Origin: an uncultured Flavobacteriaceae bacterium
GTDB lineage: Bacteria > Bacteroidota > Bacteroidia > Flavobacteriales > Flavobacteriaceae
Assembly: GCA_947497145.1 (NCBI GenBank)
Contig: CANMFQ010000003.1
Location: 1-64,000 of the forward strand
Direction: 5' to 3'
Length of the DNA stretch: 64,000 bases
The notes below the pieces were generated by a model. It made no database searches, was not told the DNA's origin, and worked only from the letters and a program-made list of their open reading frames with translations. Numbering within the stretch: position 1 is the first letter of the stretch; the number at the start of each line of letters is the position of its first letter. The position numbers and the translations under genes are program-made. Of this stretch, positions 1 through 9,690 are shown piece by piece.

Positions 1-1251
1 GTCTTGATCATCGGTACTTCCTGTTGCCAATTCTGCCAAAGCGTCTTCTACAGTTGTTGCTGTGAAATTACCTGCTGTATCCGTTACAGATACTTCTGCG
101 GCTGTTTGATCATCTGTTCCTGAATTATTTAAATACGATAAATCTACCGTCTGACTTGCACCATCTTCGATACCTACCGTCAGCACATTTGTTGCTGCAT
201 TTATCCCTAAATTCTTGATGTCTTGATCATCGGTTCCTGAATTATTTAAATACGATAAATCTACTGTCTGACTTGCGCCATCTTCGATTCCTACTGTCAA
301 CACATTTGTTGTTGCATTTATCCCTAAATCATTGATGTCTTGATCATCGGTTCCCAAAGAAGTCAATGGCACGGATAAGGTTCCGCCTGCATCTGTAATC
401 TTTAAGTTATTTGCTTCTACTTCAAAAGCCGTGTTTAACTCATTATTAGGATCAATATCCAAATCTGGAGTAGAATTTCCACCTACTGTTTCCCATGTAG
501 TCCCATTATAAATATATAATTGACCCGTAGTTTGATTAACATAGGTTGTACCAGCATTATCTGGAGTAGATGTTGGCGCACCCGTACCTATCAAAGAAAG
601 TTCATTGGTAGCATCTTCATCAGAGTCTGTAGAGTTTACAGTATAATTACCATTACCATCATCAACAACAGTTACCGCTCCTGTGCCTGCCACTACAGTT
701 TCACTTAAAGAAGAAAGATCAACTGTTTTTGAATTTCCACGCTCAATTTCAATCGTTAACTCATTATCACCGTTTAAAGTCGCCTCGGTTAATTCTTGAT
801 TATCGCTACTACTATTCGCGAGTTCTGTCAATGCTGATTCAACAGTATCTCCAGTAAAATTGTTATCTGTGTCTGTAATGGTTACTTCTGAAGCTGTTTG
901 ATCATCAGTTCCTGAATTATTTAAACTAGATAGATTTACAGTAACTGTATTACCATCTTCAATATTCAAACTCAAAAAATTAGTAGCAGGATCAAATGTA
1001 AAATTTTGAAGCTGCTGATCATCAGAAGATGTCAACTCCCAAGAATTTCCATTCCAGTAATATATAATTCCTGTATCGGTATTGACATATATATCTCCCG
1101 TATCGGCTCCTGCGGGAGTTATCATTCCAGGAGTAGTTACTTCAATACCGCTCAACACTTCACAATTACATTGATCTTCTAATGTAACAGTTGTTTGAGA
1201 GAAGGCAATTCCTGAGACAAGAAATAGTAGTAGGACACTTAATTTTTTCAT
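1..1251 (-). CDS. Repetitive secreted surface protein (C-terminus outside window)
   Basis: An open frame of 417 codons runs from an ATG at 1249-1251 to the left window edge without a stop, so the C-terminus is missing. The first about 19 residues (MKKLSVLLLFLVSGIAFSQ) form a type I signal peptide. The rest is Asp/Asn/Thr/Ser-rich and almost free of Lys and Arg, built from short beta-type repeats. One recurring module carries an aromatic motif (IYVNTDTG...YYWNGNSWE, then TYVNQTTG...YIYNGTTWE). Another has the frame LTVGIEDGASQTVDLSYLN followed by NSGTDDQ. Such repeats are common in large flavobacterial surface proteins and fibre-like proteins, but I cannot assign a family. A T9SS sorting domain at the missing end is plausible but unseen. 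It lies downstream of, and in the same direction as, the T9SS/PorP/OmpA operon, separated by a terminator and about 670 bases. Confidence 0.8.
   Translation of the reverse strand, partial: MKKLSVLLLFLVSGIAFSQTTVTLEDQCNCEVLSGIEVTTPGMITPAGADTGDIYVNTDTGIIYYWNGNSWELTSSDDQQLQNFTFDPATNFLSLNIEDGNTVTVNLSSLNNSGTDDQTASEVTITDTDNNFTGDTVESALTELANSSSDNQELTEATLNGDNELTIEIERGNSKTVDLSSLSETVVAGTGAVTVVDDGNGNYTVNSTDSDEDATNELSLIGTGAPTSTPDNAGTTYVNQTTGQLYIYNGTTWETVGGNSTPDLDIDPNNELNTAFEVEANNLKITDAGGTLSVPLTSLGTDDQDINDLGINATTNVLTVGIEDGASQTVDLSYLNNSGTDDQDIKNLGINAATNVLTVGIEDGASQTVDLSYLNNSGTDDQTAAEVSVTDTAGNFTATTVEDALAELATGSTDDQD
116..349 (-). repeat. Two tandem 117-bp repeats (39-residue units) in the surface protein
   Basis: Units at 116-232 and 233-349 are nearly identical at the DNA level, differing at only a handful of bases. 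Each encodes one 39-residue unit containing LTVGIEDGASQTVDLSYLN and a closing TDDQD. A related, more diverged version lies further upstream in the gene (around 900-1000). The high identity implies recent duplication or gene conversion. Confidence 0.85.
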
Positions 1252-1923
1252 AATATTATTTTACTTCAGCTACTTCAAATGACATTACATCATTCAAAAA
1301 AAATTCTTCGAAATATTAAATTTTTGTAAAGCAGAATAATTAACAGGAAACCTGGTTATCGATGGGACAATACATTAAGAATAATGTTTCTGAATTGCAT
1401 GTTTGTTTTCAAACGAAAACTTCGGTTAAATTAGGTTAAGTAATTCATACTTTTGGGCTATGATGAAAGTACGTTTTGGTTATACGGTTCAATATCACAG
1501 ACACAAAATTAACCTTAAGCTATCCAATTGAAAATAATTGTTGTGTAAACAAAGAAATGCAATGTAAACGCCTTCAATATTGAGGTTTTAAAAAGTAGAA
1601 TGTACTAGTATTGCACAAATTACGCATGTAAAAAAGCTGATAACAAAGGTAATAGGCACAAAAAAACACCTTCGCAAAAGCAATATTAAAACGATCATAT
1701 AAGATTATATTTATCGCCTATGCTGCTTCAAATAACACCTACCCATTACAATCAAAAACGAGTACAACAAAACTCGCTCCATGTATCATTGGGGTAAACC
1801 ACCTTATTTAACAAATAACATCTGGTACATAAAAAAGGGTAAGACTTCAAATCAAGCCCTACCCTTTTTCATGTATACCCTACAACTCATTAGCTAGCGT
1901 AGTGGTACTTAAACTAGTTCAAT
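1252..1923. other. Intergenic region, 672 bases
   Basis: No convincing gene is present. It holds the terminator of the OmpA operon at its right end (1832-1869) and presumably the promoter of the repetitive surface protein at its left end, but I could not find a clean TAnnTTTG box there. No tRNA-like or repeat structure was recognised in between. Confidence 0.5.
1832..1869 (-). terminator. Intrinsic terminator after the OmpA-family gene
   Basis: AAAAAGGGTA (1832-1841) pairs with TACCCTTTTT (1860-1869), giving a 10-bp stem and an 18-nt loop. On the minus strand the stem ends in a run of six T. It lies about 55 bases after the stop codon of the OmpA-family gene. Confidence 0.75.
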
Positions 1924-3927
1924 TTATTCCAAAATAATAAACTCTGACCTTCTGTTTAACTCATGTTGAACATCAGAACACGCAACACCATTTGAACATT
2001 TATTAATTAGTTTTGTTTCACCAAAGCCTTCTCCTTTTAGGCGATCTTTAGAAATTCCTTTTGATATCATATAATTGACAGTGGCTTCAGCACGTTTCTG
2101 AGAGAGCATAAGGTTGTATGAATCCTTACCCCTACTGTCGGTATGTGAATTCACTTTAATTTTCAAACTTGGATATTTCTCCATGACCGCAATCACCTTT
2201 TCAACCTCTATCTTCGAATCTTCTCGAATATTATACTTATCAAAATCGAAATATATCGTACTGAGCTGTAATAATTTTGCCAAATCATCACCAAATTTTG
2301 CCGTTAATTCATCTCGCTCTAAATAGAAGTCGATAACTTTTGGTTCTCCTTCAGAAATTTCTAAATACTCTTCAAATGGCACATAACCATGTGTTAAAGC
2401 TCTAACAAAGTTGCCTTGATCACAATTAATTATTAGTTCATAATTACCCTCTGCATCAGTAATTGTTGATTTTATTTCTTTATTACTTTCATCAATTACT
2501 TTAACTGTTGCACCTACTAAAACTTCATTTGTCACCTTATCACGTACTGTGCCTGAAACTTTTTGTTCACATTCTAACTTCAAAGGAATTTTTTCAATTG
2601 CCTTATAAATATCATCAGCACCCATATTATCAGCTCTATTTGATGCGAAATATGTCATCTTGGTTTCTGCATCAAAAATGAAGGTAAAATCATCCTTCTT
2701 ACTATTCACAGGCTCTCCAACATTAACCAAATCTTTGACCACCTTTCCATCTACTAGTTTTGTTGCAAAAACATCTAATCCACCAAGACCTGGATGACCA
2801 TCAGTAGACACGTATAAGATTTCTTCGCTCGACACAAAAGGAAATGTTTCTCTTGCTTCTGTATTTATCTTAGGTCCTAAATTCTGCGGCTCACCAAAGC
2901 TACCATCATCATTAATTGCTACACTATAAATATCAGATTCACCATAAGTTCCTGGCATATCTGAAGCAAAATACAATGTCTTTTCATCTGGGCTCAATGC
3001 TGGATGCGCAACAGAATAAGTATCACTGTTAAAAGGAAGTTCCTCAATATCCGTCCATACCCCATCTAAAAGAACAGCCCTAAAAATTTTAAGTCGAATT
3101 ACACCATTTTCATCTTTTACGTACTTGCCATCTTTAAAATTATTTCTAGTGAAATATAGTACACTCCCATCTTTTGTTGCATATGATGTTGATTCATGTA
3201 ACCTAGTATTGATTCTCTGCTTGTTCTTTTTCTCTTCATTTGCAATAGCAATGGCCTCCAGTTCTTTAGTGTAAGCATCAATTTTCACTACCTTATTCAT
3301 CGAGAAAGAATCAACATTTACTCTATAGATATCGAGAAAATCTTTAGCGTTCCATGTATGTCTATATTTAGCAAAATTACCTGTATCTCTGTCAGACGAA
3401 AAAATCAATCCTTCTTTATAAAATGATGGAGCAAACTCGGAGTACGGCGTATTATACTCAAAAGACTTCATCTCGTATCGATTAGAATTTTTCTTTATAT
3501 CTTCTAAATAATCTTCTTCACTCTTATACGCCATGGCTCTAGAATCATCAGTGGTAGCAGCTGTAAATTGATTCATAACATTATTGGCATTCTCATAATC
3601 ACCTAATGATTTCAGCGTTTGTGCATATCTAAAGAAATATTCAGGCTGTACTTCTGTAGGATACTCATCGACAAACCTTTTATAAATTTTTGCCGCATTC
3701 TCATAGTCTGCATTATAATAGTAGGAATTTCCTAATTTTTGCAAAATATCAGCTGAAACATAACCTTTGTCCAAGATTCTCTTGTAAATATCTATGGCAG
3801 GACTGAAAGAATAACTCTCATACTGTTGATTTGCTTTTGTTACTAATCGGCCATCTTTTTGAGCAAAACCAATAGCACAGAAAAAAAATAAAATAATAAC
3901 TAGATGTACGTGTGTATTTTTCATCAT
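1924..3927 (-). CDS. OmpA-family protein with TPR, PD40 and carboxypeptidase-regulatory domains (PorE-like)
   Basis: A 667-residue exported protein with a signal peptide at 1-22 ending FAQ and no lipobox. Domains in order: TPR-like helices (about 25-130); WD40-like PD40 beta-propeller repeats (about 165-445) with motifs such as HPALSPDEKTLYFAS; a carboxypeptidase-regulatory-like beta domain (about 455-540); and a C-terminal OmpA domain (about 553-667). The OmpA domain keeps the peptidoglycan-binding residues in HTDSRG and NRRSEF. TPR-WD40-CRD-OmpA is the architecture of the T9SS protein PorE of Porphyromonas, a lipoprotein; this one lacks the lipid anchor, so it is probably a paralogue dedicated to its own operon. 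It follows the PorP/SprF gene by 12 bases. I infer that it ties the outer membrane complex to the cell wall. Confidence 0.88.
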   Translation of the reverse strand: MMKNTHVHLVIILFFFCAIGFAQKDGRLVTKANQQYESYSFSPAIDIYKRILDKGYVSADILQKLGNSYYYNADYENAAKIYKRFVDEYPTEVQPEYFFRYAQTLKSLGDYENANNVMNQFTAATTDDSRAMAYKSEEDYLEDIKKNSNRYEMKSFEYNTPYSEFAPSFYKEGLIFSSDRDTGNFAKYRHTWNAKDFLDIYRVNVDSFSMNKVVKIDAYTKELEAIAIANEEKKNKQRINTRLHESTSYATKDGSVLYFTRNNFKDGKYVKDENGVIRLKIFRAVLLDGVWTDIEELPFNSDTYSVAHPALSPDEKTLYFASDMPGTYGESDIYSVAINDDGSFGEPQNLGPKINTEARETFPFVSSEEILYVSTDGHPGLGGLDVFATKLVDGKVVKDLVNVGEPVNSKKDDFTFIFDAETKMTYFASNRADNMGADDIYKAIEKIPLKLECEQKVSGTVRDKVTNEVLVGATVKVIDESNKEIKSTITDAEGNYELIINCDQGNFVRALTHGYVPFEEYLEISEGEPKVIDFYLERDELTAKFGDDLAKLLQLSTIYFDFDKYNIREDSKIEVEKVIAVMEKYPSLKIKVNSHTDSRGKDSYNLMLSQKRAEATVNYMISKGISKDRLKGEGFGETKLINKCSNGVACSDVQHELNRRSEFIILE

Positions 3928-3939
3928 TGTAATCGGTTT

Positions 3940-4896
3940 TTAGAAGAAACGAGGTGATACTAATTTCTTGAAGGACTTCACCAATTCGTATCGTAAAAAT
4001 ATCTCATAAGATCCTTGGTTAAATTGTACAGCTCCTAATTCTGTGACTTCTTTATCATAAGCCATTCCTATAGTAAATTGATCTGATATTTGAAAGCCTA
4101 CAAGTGCACTTACTGCTGCATTCCATCTGTAGGCAGCTCCAAATGAAAATTTATCATTGTATAAAAAATTTGCCGACATGTCTAATTGCAAAGGAGCACC
4201 GCTAACCACTTTGGTAAGAATAGCTGGTTTAAATTTAAAATTGTTATTCAAATCAAAAACATAACCCGTTATCAAATAAAAATTTATTCTATCTTTTGAC
4301 AAAAATTGCGCTGAATTTGCATCAGTTTGCGAACTGTCAAAATGCTCGGTTTGCAATAAATTTGGTGCAGAAAGTCCTGCATAAAACTTACTGGTATGAT
4401 AATAAATTCCTAAACCAAAATTAGGAGAAAATCTATTTTCTATATTATCTGAATTAACACTTTCTAAATCAAAATTTCGCAATTTCGTAAAATCAAGATT
4501 TAAAAGATTTCCACCTGCTTTTAAACCAAAAGACAACTTACCATCTAAAGAAACGTCTATTGTATAAGAAAAAAGCGCATCAAAATAAGTTTCAGAAACG
4601 GCTCCATTTCCAATATTATCTCTCACAATAGAAACTCCATAACCTAAATTACTATTTCTAATTGGCGAGTGAAGATTAAGTGTTAGCGTCTCTGGAGCGC
4701 CATCCACGCCCAACCATTGCGAACGATACAATAATGCAGCACTCAACTGCCCTCTAGAACCTGCATAGGCAGGATTAACAGTCATCGTATTATACATATA
4801 CTGCGTATACTGTGCGTCTTGTTGCGCATGCACACTTTGCCACGCTGTAAACAACAGCAAGAACAAGAGCCATGAAAATCGTTTTTTTAAGATCAT
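3940..4896 (-). CDS. PorP/SprF family type IX secretion system membrane protein
   Basis: A 318-residue outer membrane beta-barrel protein with a signal peptide (about 1-24, cleaved near VHAQQ). The mature start DAQYTQYMYNTMTVNPAYAG is diagnostic of the PorP/SprF family. The rest is alternating amphipathic strands, with GFQISDQFTIGMAYD near the end. SprF is needed in Flavobacterium johnsoniae to put the adhesin SprB on the surface. Paralogues next to genes for proteins with type B sorting domains are thought to attach or export that partner. The gene starts 11 bases after the type B sorting-domain gene and is followed 12 bases later by the OmpA gene, so the three form one transcript. A role for the neighbour specifically is inferred from position. 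Confidence 0.92.
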   Translation of the reverse strand: MILKKRFSWLLFLLLFTAWQSVHAQQDAQYTQYMYNTMTVNPAYAGSRGQLSAALLYRSQWLGVDGAPETLTLNLHSPIRNSNLGYGVSIVRDNIGNGAVSETYFDALFSYTIDVSLDGKLSFGLKAGGNLLNLDFTKLRNFDLESVNSDNIENRFSPNFGLGIYYHTSKFYAGLSAPNLLQTEHFDSSQTDANSAQFLSKDRINFYLITGYVFDLNNNFKFKPAILTKVVSGAPLQLDMSANFLYNDKFSFGAAYRWNAAVSALVGFQISDQFTIGMAYDKEVTELGAVQFNQGSYEIFLRYELVKSFKKLVSPRFF

Positions 4897-4907
4897 GTGT
4901 AATTTAA

Positions 4908-7900
4908 TTATTTACTAATATAAAGATATTCTCGGTCTGTTTTATTTTCTCCACTTATCGTTGTATAATTAAAGATATAGTAATAAATACCAGCAGGCAA
5001 ATAACTATCAGCAGAAAAGGTTGATCTTCCCTTAGAACGACCATCAAATACATTGTTTTGATTATTGTAATTTTCACCTTCATAGACCGAAACTCCCCAT
5101 CTATTGAAAATACGCAACGTACTACTTCTTACCCCTGCTAAGCCCCTTATAAAAAGAAAGTCATTTTTACCATCGCCATTAGGAGTAACCATTTGATTTA
5201 CTTCTATTTCATTTGGATCTAAATAATCTGGTATACCATTATTATTGGCATCGTCATTAGTTGGATCACCATCATTATTAGTATCCTCATCTGCCGTATT
5301 AATACCATCGCCATCATCATCTATATCCCTATAATTTACATCATCCATATTATCCGTGTCAGGCAAATCATTAGCTGGGTCATCAATTTCGTCATTAACA
5401 TCATAGCCATCATCAATATCACTACCTTCATAACCATCATCTAAGCCATCGCCATCTGTATCGACTCCTTCAAAAGTATTGTCTGGAAGTCCATCCATAT
5501 TAAAATCATTACCCTCATTATTGTCTGGCACACTATCGTTATCACTATCTAAATCGATATAATCTGGCGTTGAATCATTGTCTGTATCAACTACAGCTAT
5601 ACCATTAGGATAGGCACTATTTAATCCGTTATTTTCTTCATAGTCCTCCTCACTATCATTATTGGGCGGTATATAGCCTGCTGTAGTTTGTGCCTCCACA
5701 TTATCAGGAATACCGTCATTATCTGCATCAATATCTAAGTGATTTGGAATACCATCATTATCGGTATCATCAGGGTTTGTTAATGGATTATTATCGCCAT
5801 CTGAATTAGAATCTTCAACAGTATCCAAAATACCATCATTGTCATCATCCAAATCAACTGAATCTAAAACGCCATCACCATCGGTATCTCTAGTGCTATC
5901 ATCGTCACCGCCGCCGTTGCCACCATCACCTCCTCCTCCATCGGAATCAGGATCTAAATAATCTGGCGTACCATCACCATCGGTATCATCATTGGTAGGA
6001 TCGCCGTCACCATCAGCATCTTCATCAATTGTATTGGTACCATCACCATCATCATCTATATCTCTATAGTTAACATCTTCGGTACCATCAGTATTTGGCA
6101 AATCATTACTAGGATCATCAATTTCATCATTAACATCAAAACCGTCGTTGATATCATCACCTTCGTAACCATCATCTAAACCATCACCATCTGTATCTGT
6201 ACCGAGGAACGTTTGATCTGGAACACCATCAAAATTAAAGTCATTACCTTCATTATTGTCTGACACACGATCATTATCACTATCTAAATCAAGATAATCA
6301 GGCGCATCAGTTCCATCTGTATTAACTGGTGTAATACCTGAAGGATAGGCTGTATTTAAACCATTGTTGGCAATATAAGTTGCTGAATCATCCATATTTG
6401 GTGCAATATAACCCGAAGTGGTTTGCGCCTCCACATTATCAGGAATACCATCATTATCAGCATCAATATCTAAATGATTTGGAATACCATCATTATCAGT
6501 ATCATCGGGATTTGTTAGTGGATCATTATCACCATCGGTATTAGAATCTTCAACACTGTCTAAGATACCATCATTGTCATCATCTAAATCGACGGAGTCA
6601 GCAACACCATCGCCATCAGTATCAAGCCCATTGGTGGGGTCGAGATAGTCTGGTGTACCATCACCATCGGTATCATCATTGGTAGGGTCACCGTCACCAT
6701 CAGCATCTTCATCAATGGTATTAATACCATCACCATCATCATCTATATCTCTGTAGTTAACATCTTCAGTACCATCAGTATTTGGTAAGTCATTACTAGG
6801 ATCATCAATTTCATCATTAACATCAAAACCATCGTTGATATTACTGCCTTCATAACCGTCATCTAAACCATCGCCATCCGCATCTGTACCGAGAAACGTT
6901 TGATCTGGCATACCGTCAAAATTAAAGTCATTGCCTTCATTATTATCTGGCACACTATCATTATCACTATCCAAATCAATATAATCTGGAGTATCAGCTT
7001 CATCTGTATTAACGGGTGTAACACCTGAAGGATAGGCCGTGTTTAAACCATTATTAGCAATATAAGTTGCTGAATCATCCATATTTGGAGCAACATAACC
7101 CGAAGTAGTTTGCGCCTCTACATTATCAGGAATGCCATCATTATCAGCGTCAATATCTAAATGATTTGGAATACCATCATTATCAGTATCATCAGGATTT
7201 GTCAAAGGGTTATTATCGCCATCTGGATTAGAATCTTCAACAGTATCCAAAATACCATCATTATCATCATCTAAATCAATAGTATCAGGAACACCATCAT
7301 CATCCGTATCTGGTCCATTACTCGGATCTAAGTAGTCAGGTGTACCATCTCCATTCGTATCATCGTTGGTAGGATCTCCGTCGCCATCAGCATCCTCTTC
7401 AATTGTAGTTAAGCCATCACCGTCATCATCTATATCTCTGTAGTTAACATCTTCGGTACCATCGGTATCGGGAAGATCATCTTCAGGATCGTCAATTTCG
7501 TCATTAGCATCAAAACCATCATTGACATCATTCCCTTCATAACCATCATCTAAACCATCGCCATCAGTATCGACTCCTTGATACATTTGATCAGGAATAC
7601 CATCAAAATTAAAGTCATTGCCTTCATTATTATCTGGCACACTATCATTATCACTATCTAAATCAAGATAATCAGGATTATCAGTATTATCAGTATTTAC
7701 AGGTGTAATACCAGCATTACCATCTCCTTCATAAGCATTATCTAACCCATCCTTATCTTCATCTGCACCCAAAGGCGCAACATAACCATCGGTTGATTGT
7801 GCTTCTACATTATCAGTAATACCATCATTATCTGAATCAAGATCAACCCGATCAGGATAACCATCACCATCAGAATCTACATCAGTATTAAAAGTAATTG

Positions 7901-9029
7901 TTTGCGGATTTACAAAATTATCTAAACAAGAGAATTGAATACCTGACTGTCGGGGAACTGGAGTTGTAAAATTTTCATTCCCAGAAGCTTTAATTCCAAA
8001 TCTAAAGATAAAACTAGAAATATTAACAAACTGTACGGCAATATTAACTTGCGGGTTTTCATTGGAGATATCACTGTATTCCACCTGGCCACCTCTAATA
8101 AACAAACCTCCCCCTGTGTTTTCTATCCCAATTTCTTTAGGATCATCAAAAGTATAGTTTGCAGGCGTATCAAACCTATTAAATTCTTGGTATTGCGGAT
8201 TACCGTCTACATCTATAAAATTGGCAACTAGCTCATCAAGAACAACAGGTGAGTTTGTTCCTGTATTTACCAACGATATCCGTAAATCCACATAAGGACT
8301 TCTAATGTCGGTGGTAGTGGTAAATTCAATTTCAGGTTTAAAGAAAGCCGCATCATTTGTATTTTGATCTAGCGTACTAATTCGTGCACTTACAACTTTA
8401 TCAATTGACACTAAGGCATCAAGGCCATCAAAAATATTAGAAAATCTATAGACGGCTCCTTCATCATATCCAGTACCAGATTCTAAAACAGGTTCCTGAT
8501 CGAAAACCAAATTAGGTATAGTTTCGCAATCATAATCTGTACTAAGTTCACTAGATTCCACATTATCTAAAATACCATCGCCATCTGAATCTAAATCAAT
8601 ATAATCAGGTACTGTATCACCATCAGAATCAATGGGTATTAAACCTTGCGTACTATCGTAAATGTCATCTAAACCATTAGCATTTTCATCTCTATTAGAT
8701 GGCGCCACATAAGCTATAGCAGATTGCGCTTCTACATTATCGAGAATACCATCATTGTCCGAATCTAAATCTAGATAATTAGGAATACCATCATTATCAC
8801 TATCCAAGGTTGTTCCTTCAACAGCATCTGATATACCATCACCATCGTCATCAAAATCTTGATCATCAGGAATACCATCTTCATCGGTATCAACAAAAAC
8901 GATCGTTACTATCTCCTTAGTAAAAACATTGGAAAAAGCAAAACTTAAAGTGAAAAATAAAAAAAGTAAAATTATGTTACGACCAATATTTCCCTTCTTT
9001 TCAAATTTAAAAAAAGTAAAATTTTTCAT
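4908..9029 (-). CDS. Giant thrombospondin type-3 repeat protein with T9SS type B sorting domain
   Basis: A 1373-residue secreted acidic protein. After a long n-region and hydrophobic core (about 1-36) it has TSP3-type calcium motifs of the form DxDxDGxxD (about 46-160). A separate domain without Asp repeats follows (about 165-368), predicted beta-rich, which I do not recognise. Then come about 900 residues of TSP3 repeats arranged as four longer units, and a C-terminal type B sorting domain (CHU_C type, about 1279-1373) beginning [12 protein letters not shown] and ending YLYISK. Type B domains direct export through the T9SS and retention with a PorP/SprF partner, which is encoded 11 bases downstream. 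TSP3 arrays bind many calcium ions and form stiff rods, so a surface stalk is the likely product. A promoter lies at 9133-9163. Confidence 0.93.
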   Translation of the reverse strand: MKNFTFFKFEKKGNIGRNIILLFLFFTLSFAFSNVFTKEIVTIVFVDTDEDGIPDDQDFDDDGDGISDAVEGTTLDSDNDGIPNYLDLDSDNDGILDNVEAQSAIAYVAPSNRDENANGLDDIYDSTQGLIPIDSDGDTVPDYIDLDSDGDGILDNVESSELSTDYDCETIPNLVFDQEPVLESGTGYDEGAVYRFSNIFDGLDALVSIDKVVSARISTLDQNTNDAAFFKPEIEFTTTTDIRSPYVDLRISLVNTGTNSPVVLDELVANFIDVDGNPQYQEFNRFDTPANYTFDDPKEIGIENTGGGLFIRGGQVEYSDISNENPQVNIAVQFVNISSFIFRFGIKASGNENFTTPVPRQSGIQFSCLDNFVNPQTITFNTDVDSDGDGYPDRVDLDSDNDGITDNVEAQSTDGYVAPLGADEDKDGLDNAYEGDGNAGITPVNTDNTDNPDYLDLDSDNDSVPDNNEGNDFNFDGIPDQMYQGVDTDGDGLDDGYEGNDVNDGFDANDEIDDPEDDLPDTDGTEDVNYRDIDDDGDGLTTIEEDADGDGDPTNDDTNGDGTPDYLDPSNGPDTDDDGVPDTIDLDDDNDGILDTVEDSNPDGDNNPLTNPDDTDNDGIPNHLDIDADNDGIPDNVEAQTTSGYVAPNMDDSATYIANNGLNTAYPSGVTPVNTDEADTPDYIDLDSDNDSVPDNNEGNDFNFDGMPDQTFLGTDADGDGLDDGYEGSNINDGFDVNDEIDDPSNDLPNTDGTEDVNYRDIDDDGDGINTIDEDADGDGDPTNDDTDGDGTPDYLDPTNGLDTDGDGVADSVDLDDDNDGILDSVEDSNTDGDNDPLTNPDDTDNDGIPNHLDIDADNDGIPDNVEAQTTSGYIAPNMDDSATYIANNGLNTAYPSGITPVNTDGTDAPDYLDLDSDNDRVSDNNEGNDFNFDGVPDQTFLGTDTDGDGLDDGYEGDDINDGFDVNDEIDDPSNDLPNTDGTEDVNYRDIDDDGDGTNTIDEDADGDGDPTNDDTDGDGTPDYLDPDSDGGGGDGGNGGGDDDSTRDTDGDGVLDSVDLDDDNDGILDTVEDSNSDGDNNPLTNPDDTDNDGIPNHLDIDADNDGIPDNVEAQTTAGYIPPNNDSEEDYEENNGLNSAYPNGIAVVDTDNDSTPDYIDLDSDNDSVPDNNEGNDFNMDGLPDNTFEGVDTDGDGLDDGYEGSDIDDGYDVNDEIDDPANDLPDTDNMDDVNYRDIDDDGDGINTADEDTNNDGDPTNDDANNNGIPDYLDPNEIEVNQMVTPNGDGKNDFLFIRGLAGVRSSTLRIFNRWGVSVYEGENYNNQNNVFDGRSKGRSTFSADSYLPAGIYYYIFNYTTISGENKTDREYLYISK
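5200..7850 (-). repeat. Long tandem repeat of TSP3 units, period 687 bp (229 residues)
   Basis: The same marker (gaatcttcaaca) occurs at 7231, 6544 and 5809. The first interval is 687 bp. The second is 735 bp, because of a 48-bp insert encoding a Gly/Asp-rich linker ([14 protein letters not shown]). A first, more diverged unit lies upstream in the gene, giving about four units. Within units long stretches are almost identical at the protein level. Confidence 0.85.
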
Positions 9030-9132
9030 AGGATGTCAGTTTTCTGTTAAACTAATCATCATAGCATCAATAAATTATAGTAGGTCGCTAAGCTCAGATA
9101 TTTGGGATATCTTTAATACAACTATAGATAAA

Positions 9133-9163
9133 CGAAGGTATATCTATTATTTTAATCTTCAAA
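9133..9163 (-). promoter_or_regulatory. Promoter of the TSP3/PorP/OmpA operon
   Basis: On the minus strand TTTG (9160-9163) is followed by 19 bases and TACCTTCG (9133-9140). This matches the Bacteroidota -33 TTTG and -7 TAnnTTTG pattern with one difference. It predicts a 5' leader of about 100 nt before the ATG at 9029. Confidence 0.6.
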
Positions 9164-9668
9164 TTGTTTAGAAAACATAAATTACTTAAAATCTTTAAAA
9201 GACATGATTACTCGATAAAGGGTTAAATTTAAAATATTTTAACATTAAAGCCATTAACTTAATGGTACAATTTTAAAAATATATTGAGCCTTACACCGAC
9301 TACTTTTCTATCAATATCGACATACCATGTAGGGGAGTTACACTAAAAAAATCATAAAATCCACATAAAAACACAAATTTTGAAACTACTGAAAATAAAT
9401 ATCTTACCTACTAAATCATCTATTTTAAAGCACAAAAATTCATTTAAAATTTAGCTATTTTGAATTCATATTAATATTGAAAAATTGGTCCATTTACACC
9501 GCTTAAACCAAAGAAATATTTTTTAATTAGCATGTACTTTCGCAAAGCAAGAAAGAATTATACTACAAATAAATTTAATATAGCCCTATTTTCACTACAG
9601 ATTACATTTCCGACACAAGCTATTATACAGTAAGACCTATTTGATGTTGATTAAATAGCTTAATTACC

Positions 9669-9676
9669 TATTTTTG
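9669..9676 (+). promoter_or_regulatory. Putative -7 box of prfC
   Basis: TATTTTTG matches TAnnTTTG. It ends 14 bases before the ATG, giving a very short leader. A TTTG lies upstream at 9650-9653, but the 15-base spacing is shorter than usual, so the -33 element is uncertain. Confidence 0.5.
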
Positions 9677-9690
9677 CACAAATTTTTCAA

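Larger units (their letters stand above)
9030..9690. other. Divergent intergenic region, 661 bases
   Basis: This region separates the minus-strand T9SS operon from prfC. It holds the operon promoter (9133-9163), a perfect 15-base palindrome CCATTAACTTAATGG at 9251-9265, and the prfC promoter box near the right end. The remainder is very AT-rich with no supported gene. Confidence 0.6.

Noticed and set aside
520-708. 62-residue plus-strand open frame
   Set aside because: It is antisense to the long repetitive surface protein, has no family resemblance and no upstream signals.
5200-7850. CRISPR-like regular repeats
   Set aside because: The periodicity comes from coding TSP3 motifs with continuous reading frame; there are no spacers or cas genes.
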